A DNA stretch of 5,626 nt from Actinomycetes bacterium (GTDB taxonomy: Bacteria; Actinomycetota; Actinomycetes; Actinomycetales; Cellulomonadaceae), in contig JAEZBT010000486.1 in assembly GCA_023426865.1 (NCBI GenBank), positions 1 through 5,626 of the forward strand. Direction: 5' to 3'. Below are positions 1 to 5,468 of this stretch, one piece after another. Position numbers and translations under genes: made by a program. The first letter of the stretch is position 1. Each line of letters opens with the position of its first letter. The notes under the pieces were generated by a model. The model did no database searches and was not told the DNA's origin. It saw only the letters and a list, made by a program, of their open reading frames with translations.

Positions 1-2488
1 GGCACACGTCGACGTGGCCGACGGGCTCGAGCTTGCAGGGCGCGCTGCAGCCGGCGCCGCTCTTGTTGGTGCCGTCGTCGCACTCCTCGTCCGGGCTCGG
101 GACGAAGAAGCCGTCGCCGCAGGTCGACGGCGTGATGGACACGTCGAACGTGAACCGGCCGTACTCCTCGAGCTTCGCGCAGTCCGCCGCGAACGTGCCC
201 GAGATCGGATCCTTCTCGCATCCGTTCACGGGCAGGAGCGGTGAGTCGACGACGAAGTAGACGACGTCGCCGGTGTTCACCGCCGTCGTGAACGATTCGT
301 CGGTGCCCTTCGGACCGGTGTTGGCGCAAGCATCTTCCGGGCTCGCCGCCGAGCACGTGTCCTTCTGCATGCCCAGGATCACGTCGAACGCGCTGCTCTT
401 GGCGGTGGCCGAGAGCACGCCCCCTGCGGGCGCGGTCACCTTGAAGTAGGCGTCGCGTCCGCGGGCCCAGCAGATGCCCGACGAGGCGCTCGACGAACCG
501 AAGTTGTGTGTCTTCGTGAGGTTCGTGTTCCCGCTCGCGAGCGAGGCTTGCCAGACGTTGCCGGGCTTCGCCTCGAGCTGCACCTCCTCGGCGGAGGCAC
601 AGGTGTTGCGCGTGCCGACCGGCTCGAGGGTGCACGTCGCCGAGCAGCCGTCGTTGTCGTCGGTGCCGCCGTCGTCGCACGTCTCGGCGCCCTCGAGGAT
701 GCCGTTGCCGCACACGGCAGGCGTCACCTTCAGCTGGAGCTCGAACGGACCCGAGGACGCGGCGTCGGTGTTCCCGTAGCCGTCGACGACGACGTAATAC
801 GTCTTGTTGGCGAGCACCGGAGCGCGGGTCGTCTTCGGACCGCTGCCGACGCCGCGCGTGACCCAGGGCTCGTCCTCGCTGAGCGGCGGGACCCACCCCT
901 CGTAGCTGCACGCCTGGACGGCGCTCCGTTCTCCGATCGTCCCCGTGCACTTGTCGAGGACGGAGACGACCGAGTTGAACGGCCCGCTGACGCGGAGCTC
1001 GAGCGCCCCGTCGATGTCGGGGGTCACGGCGAAGACGGCGTCGCGCGCGGTCGCGCCCGAGCTCGAGATGCTCTGGCACATCAGCACGTTGTGGGCGAGG
1101 TTCGCCGTCGTGCCGGAGACGAGCCCGGTGCGCGAGCCGTCCGGCTGCGCGACGAGCGTGAGGGGATGGCCCGGGCAGGTGTCGACGTTCGCGAGGGCTT
1201 CGCGCTTGCAGTCCGCGGTGCAGCCGTCGCCGGCCGCCGAGTTGCCGTCGTCGCACTCCTCGTTCGCATCGAGCACGTGGTGCCCGCACTCCGCCGGCGT
1301 GACCTCGACCGAGACCGAATACGGCCCGCCGTCCTCATCGGCGTCGACGATCAGGTAGAACCACACGCCAGCGCGGACGGGGAACTGGACGTCCGCCGTG
1401 CCGGGCGCGACGGTGACCCCGCAGCCGAGCTGGTAGCTCGTGTTCCCGCAGTCGGAGCGCGCATGCAGCGCGGCAGTGGGGTAGGACGTGAGGAGCGAGG
1501 CCTTCGCCGAGCCGTCGATGTCCGACTTCACGGCGTAGATCGTGTTCCTGCCGCCGCCGAAGAAGCAGCCGGCGATCCCTTGCGTCTTCTCGCCCTGCGT
1601 CGCCGTGTTGCCCGCGAAGCCGATCTTCCGGGATGTGCCTGCCGGCCCGGAGAGCTCGAACGGCTGCCCCGGGCACTGCGAGAGGACGCCGCCCGTCTCG
1701 AAGGTGCACGTGGACGAGCAGCCGTCGCCGCTCGTCGTGTTGCCGTCATCACAGGTCTCGGGGAGCTCGGCGATACCGTTGCCGCACACGGCCTGCGAGA
1801 CCTGGACGTCGAGCGTGAACGAGCCGGCGCTTCCTCCGTAGCCGTCGACGAAGAGGAAGACGGGCGTGTTCTGGAAGACCGGGACCTCCATCGTCGTGCT
1901 GCCGCCGGCGGGCGCCGAGATGTCCGCGCACTTGGACTCGCTCGTGGCGACGGTGCACGTCGACCGCGCCGACATGATCGCCGGGTAGTCCGCCGTGAGC
2001 GTGATGATCGCCTTGCCGGACGACGCCGGCGTGAACGTGTAGACGACGTCCTTGCCCGAGCCGCCGCCGCACGCGCTCCCGTAGTGGCTGTAGGCGTCCT
2101 TCGTGGACCCGGTCGCGCTCCCCGTGAGGAGCGCACCGTTCGACTGGAGGGTGATCGTCTTGCCAGGGCAGGTATCGCCTTCGAACGCGGACTCGAGCTT
2201 GCACGATGCGCTGCAGCCGTCGGCGCTGACCGTGTTGCCGTCGTCGCACTCCTCGCCCGACTCGACCTTGAAGTTGCCGCACGTCCCGTCCGCGACCGGC
2301 GCGTCCGGCCCTGCGTCGGAGCCGGCCTCGGTCTCGGGCGTGCCCGCCTCCTGTACCGGCGTCGCGCCGCCGTCCGCATCGGGGATGGCGCTGTTCCCGC
2401 CGTCGGCCGAACACGCCGCGATGGAGAGGAGCGACGTGACGAGCGCGGCTCCGATGAAGCGAAGGACCGTCGAACGCGTGCTGCTCAT
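1..2488 (-). CDS. Lipoprotein B, DUF4215 / PPC-like modular surface protein (3' end outside window)
   Basis: An open frame runs without a stop from the ATG at 2488 to the window edge, giving 829 residues and one extra base; the stop lies outside. A type II signal peptide (Arg at 5 and 10, hydrophobic core 11-25, lipobox SIAAC) places the lipidated cysteine at residue 26. Residues 27-68 form an acidic Gly/Ala/Pro/Asp linker. Five DUF4215 repeats begin at C70, C235, C401, C593 and C790. Between them lie four modules of about 135-170 residues. Each starts near a CPG-like motif and ends in a strand such as VFLFVDGYGGS followed by FTLDVQV, as in PPC-type beta-sandwich domains. The protein is a paralogue of the gene just upstream, sharing a 4-base ATGA overlap with it. 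The start lacks a strong Shine-Dalgarno sequence, which suggests coupled translation. By analogy with A, one more module of about 130 residues should follow. A lipid-anchored envelope location is well supported; ligand and function are unknown. Confidence 0.93.
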   Translation of the reverse strand, partial: MSSTRSTVLRFIGAALVTSLLSIAACSADGGNSAIPDADGGATPVQEAGTPETEAGSDAGPDAPVADGTCGNFKVESGEECDDGNTVSADGCSASCKLESAFEGDTCPGKTITLQSNGALLTGSATGSTKDAYSHYGSACGGGSGKDVVYTFTPASSGKAIITLTADYPAIMSARSTCTVATSESKCADISAPAGGSTTMEVPVFQNTPVFLFVDGYGGSAGSFTLDVQVSQAVCGNGIAELPETCDDGNTTSGDGCSSTCTFETGGVLSQCPGQPFELSGPAGTSRKIGFAGNTATQGEKTQGIAGCFFGGGRNTIYAVKSDIDGSAKASLLTSYPTAALHARSDCGNTSYQLGCGVTVAPGTADVQFPVRAGVWFYLIVDADEDGGPYSVSVEVTPAECGHHVLDANEECDDGNSAAGDGCTADCKREALANVDTCPGHPLTLVAQPDGSRTGLVSGTTANLAHNVLMCQSISSSGATARDAVFAVTPDIDGALELRVSGPFNSVVSVLDKCTGTIGERSAVQACSYEGWVPPLSEDEPWVTRGVGSGPKTTRAPVLANKTYYVVVDGYGNTDAASSGPFELQLKVTPAVCGNGILEGAETCDDGGTDDNDGCSATCTLEPVGTRNTCASAEEVQLEAKPGNVWQASLASGNTNLTKTHNFGSSSASSGICWARGRDAYFKVTAPAGGVLSATAKSSAFDVILGMQKDTCSAASPEDACANTGPKGTDESFTTAVNTGDVVYFVVDSPLLPVNGCEKDPISGTFAADCAKLEEYGRFTFDVSITPSTCGDGFFVPSPDEECDDGTNKSGAGCSAPCKLEPVGHVDVC
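26..121 (-). repeat. DUF4215 repeat 5 of B, divergent
   Basis: Residues 790-821 with cysteines at 790, 803, 814 and 818. The first spacing is x12 rather than x10. The core reads CDDGTN...GAGC, so the Asp of the usual DGC is Ala. It begins CGD, as does repeat 5 of A. Confidence 0.82.
623..712 (-). repeat. DUF4215 repeat 4 of B
   Basis: Residues 593-622 with cysteines at 593, 604, 615 and 619. The core is ETCDDGG, so Asn after DDG is absent as in repeat 4 of A. Confidence 0.9.
1199..1288 (-). repeat. DUF4215 repeat 3 of B
   Basis: Residues 401-430 with cysteines at 401, 412, 423 and 427. It begins CGHH, so the usual Asn at position 3 is His, but it keeps EECDDGN and DGC. Confidence 0.88.
1697..1786 (-). 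repeat. DUF4215 repeat 2 of B
   Basis: Residues 235-264 with cysteines at 235, 246, 257 and 261. PETCDDGN matches repeat 2 of A. The repeat joins directly to module 1 through VSQAVCGNG. Confidence 0.9.
2192..2281 (-). repeat. DUF4215 repeat 1 of B
   Basis: Residues 70-99 with cysteines at 70, 81, 92 and 96. CGNFKVESGEECDDGN closely matches CGNKKVDPGEECDDGN in repeat 1 of A, including the shared K-V pair. Confidence 0.9.
2414..2488 (-). other. Lipoprotein signal peptide of lipoprotein B
   Basis: Residues 1-25 have R5 and R10, the hydrophobic run FIGAALVTSLLSIAA and a canonical IAAC lipobox with C26. The mature protein begins C-S-A-D-G-G, very like C-S-A-G-G-D in A, so the anchor region also shows common descent. 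Confidence 0.88.
2485..2488 (-). promoter_or_regulatory. ATGA stop/start overlap, lipoprotein A to lipoprotein B
   Basis: The TGA of A (2487-2485) lies within the ATGA that begins B at 2488. The preceding bases (CACGGTGACGCC) hold only a poor GGTGA match to a ribosome binding site, so coupled, roughly equimolar synthesis of the two paralogues is likely. Confidence 0.8.
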
Positions 2489-5268
2489 GGCGTCACCGTG
2501 ATGTCGAGCGTCGTCACGCCCGCGGCGCCGTTCACGCCGTCGACGTAGACGTAATAGGGGGTGTTCTTCTGGACCAGGCCGCTGATGCTCCGGAGGTTCG
2601 TCGACCCGCAGTCCTTCTTCGCCACCTCGGTCGCGGGGTCTCCGCACGCGGTTCGTGCGTAGAGGACGCGGTCGGCGAACCCGGTGCTCTTGATCGCGAT
2701 CTGTCCGTCGATGTCCGGCGTGATCACGAGGACGCTCTCGGGCCCGCTCCCGCCGCAAATGCTCCCGGTCTTGCTCGGCATGCCGGTCGTGTCGACGGTG
2801 ACCATCGCGCGGCGCGGCGCGTTCCCCGTGCCGCTCAGCGTGACGGCGTGACCCGGGCACATGTTGGCGCCTGCGAGCGTCTCGACCGTGCAGCTCGACG
2901 AGCAGCCGTCGCCGTCGGCGGTGTTGCCGTCGTCGCACTGCTCGGGCGGGCTCACGATGGTGTCGCCGCAGCCCGTCGGACGGACCTTCACGTTCATCGT
3001 GAAGCGCCCGTAGTTGAGGCGGCCGGTGACGTTCTGGCCGTCGACGATGAGGTAGTACTTGCTGCCCTCGACGACGCCGAAAGAGATCTCCTGGCCGCCG
3101 TCGCTCTGCGTCGCGTCGCAGGCGAGCTGGGTGCCCTGGCTCGGACAGGCACTACGTGCGCCGATGGTGCTCCGGAACGTGGCGGAGGTGATCGTCGCGG
3201 TGAGCACCCCGCTGGCCGGAGCCTCGACCGCGAAGAACGCGTCGGGCCCCTGGCTCGTGCAGCCCGAGAGGCTGATGTCGTGGACGAGCCCGGTCGTGCC
3301 CGAGGCGATCGCGACCTCGTAGGTGCCGTCCGGGTTCTGCGTCCACGTATCTTCGGGCGGCGGGGGCGGCGACGCCGTGAGCGGGAGCTTCGGGAGCGGC
3401 TGCGCCGTCGCGCACTTGTCGCGCGCCTTGTCCGTCTCGAGGATGCACGTCGCCGAGCAGCCGTCGCCGCCGGCGGTCGCGCCGTCGTCACACGTCTCGC
3501 CGCCTTCGATCACCGAGTTCCCGCAGACCGACGGGACCACCGCGATGTCGAGCTTGAAGAACCCCTGCTGTCCGGCGGCCGCGCCATCGACCACGATGAA
3601 GTAGGGCTTCTCCTTGTCCATCGCGAACGTGAGGACCTCTTCCTCGGTTCCGCCCGCCGCCTTCGCGCACGCGAGGTTCGCCGACGCGTTGCACGTGGTC
3701 TTGGCGCCGACGGCGAGGTTGAACACGCCCTTCGCGCGTACGGTCGCCCAGCCGTCGATGTCGCTCGTGACCTTGTAGATGTAGTCGGGGACGGTGTTGC
3801 TGCTCGACCCGCACGACGTCGACTGGCTCACGGCGGCCTGGCCTGCCGGCGGCGCGGTCGTGCCGGTGACGGAGAGGGAGCGCGGCCCTGGCGCTGCGCC
3901 CTCCAGACGGAGCGGCTCGCCCTCCGGACACGCGTACGTCGTGTCGTCATCGCGCTCGACCGTGCAGGTCGAGGAGCAACCGTCGGCGTCGGTCTTGTTG
4001 CCGTCGTCGCACTCCTCGCCCGGGTCGAGCAGGCCGTTGCCGCACGCCGCGACCGAGAGCATCGCGTCGAGGGTGTAGAGGCCGCTCGCCTTCGAGTCGC
4101 CGCTGTCGACGAAGACGTAGACGGTCTCCTCGGCGAACACGGGGATGCTCGTCTTCACGGGGACGAGCGCGTCGGTCGTTCCGCTGCAGTCGGCCAGCGT
4201 CTTCGAGTCGGAGCACTCGCGGCGGACATGGATCAGCGCTTCGGGATAGTTGGCGAGCAGCGAGAGCGAGAGGTTTCCGGTGACGGTCGGCGTGATCGCG
4301 TAGGTCGCGTTCGGGCCCGAGCCGTTCGAGGTGCAATCGGTGGCGTTGCCTCCGCTATTGGACATCGTCGAGGTGTCGCCGGCGAAGCTCACGAGCCCCG
4401 CGTTCGACGGGGTCGCCGAGAGCCGGTAGCCCATCCCGGGGCACGCGGACGTGGACGAGGTGTCGTCGAGCATGCAGCTCGACGAGCAGCCGTCGCCGTC
4501 GTTCGTGTTGCCATCGTCGCAGGTCTCCGGGTACTCGGCCTTGCCGTTCCCGCACACCGCCGTCTGGACCTCGACGTCGAGCGAGAAGTCGCCGCCGGAG
4601 CCGCCGTAGCCGTCGACGAAGACGAAGGCCGGAGCTCCCTGGAACACCGGGAAGGCGAGGGTGGTCCCGCTCCCCGTGCCGAGCGAGTCGTCGGCGCAGC
4701 CGAGCTCGCTCTTGGCGTCGGTGCATCCGGTACGGGCAGCGAGGATCGCCGAGAAGCTCGCGGTGATGCGGACCGTCGCGCGGCCGGTCATCGGCGGATC
4801 GATCCGGTACACGGCGTCCGGCCCGGAGCCGCCGCCGCACGCGGAGGAGTAGTGATTGTAGAGACCCGTCGTCGTGCCCGTGACGGAGCCGGTGTAGAGC
4901 GTGGACGCGTCTTGCTTGGCGAGCTGGATGGCCGCGCCGCCGCAGACGTCGTTCGGGCCCGCCGACTCGACCTTGCACGCCGACGAGCAGCCGTCGTTGT
5001 TCGCGGTGTTGCCGTCGTCGCACTCCTCGCCCGGATCGACCTTCTTGTTGCCGCAGAGCGTGGGCGGCTTCGTCACGGGGGCGTCGGTGCCGGCGTCGTC
5101 GGTGGGGGTGGCGGACGTCTCGGGCGTCGACGCATCGGGCGTCGGGGCGCCGAGGTCGAGGTCGCCGCCGGCGCTGCACGCCGCGAACGCGCTCGTGGCG
5201 GCAGCCAGCGCGAGCCCCGGGAGGACTCCGCGCGCGAACGAGACTCGGAGCGAGGAGAGGTACTTCAT
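2485..5268 (-). CDS. Lipoprotein A, five-module DUF4215 / PPC-like secreted protein
   Basis: This is a complete 927-residue protein. The N-terminus has Lys/Arg at 2, 8 and 13, a hydrophobic core at 14-29 and the sequence SAFAAC, giving a probable lipidated cysteine at 31; Phe at -3 is less usual for a lipobox. Residues 32-70 are a Pro/Thr/Asp/Ala tether. DUF4215 repeats begin at C72, C239, C409, C582 and C767, all with exact C-x10-C-x10-C-x3-C spacing. Each is followed by a module of about 130-155 residues containing one or two further Cys pairs and ending in a strand like YVFVDG / LDVEV, which resembles bacterial PPC (pre-peptidase C-terminal) beta-sandwiches. Module 4 is longest and begins with a five-proline run (634-638). 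The protein ends directly after module 5 with TLDITVTP, so it has no C-terminal sorting tag or catalytic domain. It overlaps the genes on both sides by ATGA. It is probably a surface or periplasm-facing binding or structural protein. No enzymatic motif is visible and the ligand is unknown. Confidence 0.96.
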   Translation of the reverse strand: MKYLSSLRVSFARGVLPGLALAAATSAFAACSAGGDLDLGAPTPDASTPETSATPTDDAGTDAPVTKPPTLCGNKKVDPGEECDDGNTANNDGCSSACKVESAGPNDVCGGAAIQLAKQDASTLYTGSVTGTTTGLYNHYSSACGGGSGPDAVYRIDPPMTGRATVRITASFSAILAARTGCTDAKSELGCADDSLGTGSGTTLAFPVFQGAPAFVFVDGYGGSGGDFSLDVEVQTAVCGNGKAEYPETCDDGNTNDGDGCSSSCMLDDTSSTSACPGMGYRLSATPSNAGLVSFAGDTSTMSNSGGNATDCTSNGSGPNATYAITPTVTGNLSLSLLANYPEALIHVRRECSDSKTLADCSGTTDALVPVKTSIPVFAEETVYVFVDSGDSKASGLYTLDAMLSVAACGNGLLDPGEECDDGNKTDADGCSSTCTVERDDDTTYACPEGEPLRLEGAAPGPRSLSVTGTTAPPAGQAAVSQSTSCGSSSNTVPDYIYKVTSDIDGWATVRAKGVFNLAVGAKTTCNASANLACAKAAGGTEEEVLTFAMDKEKPYFIVVDGAAAGQQGFFKLDIAVVPSVCGNSVIEGGETCDDGATAGGDGCSATCILETDKARDKCATAQPLPKLPLTASPPPPPEDTWTQNPDGTYEVAIASGTTGLVHDISLSGCTSQGPDAFFAVEAPASGVLTATITSATFRSTIGARSACPSQGTQLACDATQSDGGQEISFGVVEGSKYYLIVDGQNVTGRLNYGRFTMNVKVRPTGCGDTIVSPPEQCDDGNTADGDGCSSSCTVETLAGANMCPGHAVTLSGTGNAPRRAMVTVDTTGMPSKTGSICGGSGPESVLVITPDIDGQIAIKSTGFADRVLYARTACGDPATEVAKKDCGSTNLRSISGLVQKNTPYYVYVDGVNGAAGVTTLDITVTP
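2881..2970 (-). repeat. DUF4215 repeat 5 of A
   Basis: Residues 767-796 with cysteines at 767, 778, 789 and 793. The repeat begins CGD instead of CGN and has SPPEQC before the Asp pair. Confidence 0.9.
3436..3525 (-). repeat. DUF4215 repeat 4 of A
   Basis: Residues 582-611 with cysteines at 582, 593, 604 and 608. The Asn after CDDG is replaced by Ala. The same site is Gly in repeat 4 of B, so the loss is specific to this repeat position. Confidence 0.9.
3955..4044 (-). repeat. DUF4215 repeat 3 of A
   Basis: Residues 409-438 with cysteines at 409, 420, 431 and 435. The consensus form CGNG...PGEECDDGN is intact. Confidence 0.9.
4465..4554 (-). repeat. DUF4215 repeat 2 of A
   Basis: Residues 239-268 with cysteines at 239, 250, 261 and 265. 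The second Cys is in PETCDDGN, as in repeat 2 of B. The repeat ends MLD where most end in LE or VE. Confidence 0.9.
4966..5055 (-). repeat. DUF4215 repeat 1 of A
   Basis: Residues 72-101 with cysteines at 72, 83, 94 and 98. The second Cys is in GEECDDGN and the third in NDGC. Confidence 0.9.
5008..5033 (-). repeat. 26-base exact DNA repeat, copy in repeat 1 of A
   Basis: This stretch, encoding GEECDDGN and a flanking codon base, is identical at the nucleotide level to 3997-4022 (repeat 3 of A) and 2234-2259 (repeat 1 of B). A 22-base shorter match lies at 1241-1262. All copies are in the same orientation, so recombination between them would delete or add whole modules. Confidence 0.85.
5179..5268 (-). 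other. Signal peptide of lipoprotein A
   Basis: Residues 1-30 comprise a basic n-region (K2, R8, R13), a hydrophobic stretch GVLPGLALAAATSAFAA, then C31. FAAC departs from the usual [LVI]-x-[GA]-C lipobox. Signal peptidase I cleavage after AFA is the alternative. Ser at +2 would fit outer-membrane sorting under the E. coli +2 rule, which may not hold in myxobacteria. Confidence 0.75.
5265..5268 (-). promoter_or_regulatory. ATGA stop/start overlap, small ORF to lipoprotein A
   Basis: The TGA ending the 63-residue ORF shares bases with the ATG of lipoprotein A. Upstream of that ATG only a weak AGG (within CCCAGGTCTGCATC) is seen, so translation of A probably depends on ribosomes finishing the small ORF. 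This is inferred from the arrangement. Confidence 0.65.
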
Positions 5269-5456
5269 GATGCAGACCTGGGGGCGTTGGCTCGGGGCAG
5301 CCGGATGTGCAGCCAGCCGCTGGACGGGGCGGTCGTGCGCGTGCTCGCGTCGACGCGCGCCAGCGCCGGATCGATGACGAGCTCGTCGTTCGGAGGAAGG
5401 GGCTCCACCGCGCCGACGCGCGGCATCGAGGAGCGGACGCAGAGACTCAGCTTCAT
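5265..5456 (-). CDS. Small hypothetical protein, 63 residues
   Basis: I do not recognise this protein. It begins MKLSLCVRSSMPRVG, continues with an acidic/proline segment (VEPLPPNDELVIDP) and ends in an Arg/Ala/Ser-rich tail. It shows no signal peptide, membrane helix or known motif. A longer reading from an ATG at 5528 is possible, but the ATG at 5456 is preferred: GAGGAG sits six bases upstream, and the longer form would overlap the upstream gene by about 60 bases. Support for coding comes from third positions (about 55 of 63 codons end in G or C), the 10-base gap after the upstream stop, and the ATGA overlap with lipoprotein A. High-GC DNA readily yields spurious small ORFs, so it could instead be a leader that only delivers ribosomes to the weak start of lipoprotein A. 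Confidence 0.55.
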   Translation of the reverse strand: MKLSLCVRSSMPRVGAVEPLPPNDELVIDPALARVDASTRTTAPSSGWLHIRLPRANAPRSAS

Positions 5457-5462
5457 CGCACG

Positions 5463-5468
5463 CTCCTC
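5463..5468 (-). promoter_or_regulatory. Shine-Dalgarno sequence of the 63-residue ORF
   Basis: GAGGAG on the minus strand is followed by a six-base spacer (CGTGCG) and the ATG at 5456. It overlaps the TGA stop of the upstream gene. It is the only strong Shine-Dalgarno sequence at a gene junction in this window and decides the start at 5456 over the in-frame ATG at 5528. Confidence 0.75.

Noticed and set aside
1528..2414. Minus-strand open frames of 283 and 221 codons in other frames over lipoprotein B
   Set aside because: They are Arg/Ser-rich or His/Arg-rich shadow translations inside the true frame, which has the repeats and lipobox.
2460..2520. Possible promoter or terminator between the two lipoprotein genes
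   Set aside because: The genes overlap by four bases, and I found no hairpin with a T-run and no clear -35/-10 pair here.
506..2548. Plus-strand open frame of 680 codons
   Set aside because: It lies antisense to lipoprotein B. Its product is an Arg/Ala/Val-rich string without domains or signal peptide, the usual mirror of a high-GC coding strand.
1199..5055. Regularly spaced similar DNA segments suggestive of a CRISPR or tandem array
   Set aside because: The spacing is about 500 bases, the units are diverged and in frame, and they correspond to protein repeats.
4355..5179. Minus-strand 274-codon frame overlapping lipoprotein A
   Set aside because: It is an Arg-rich out-of-frame shadow of A with no recognisable motif.
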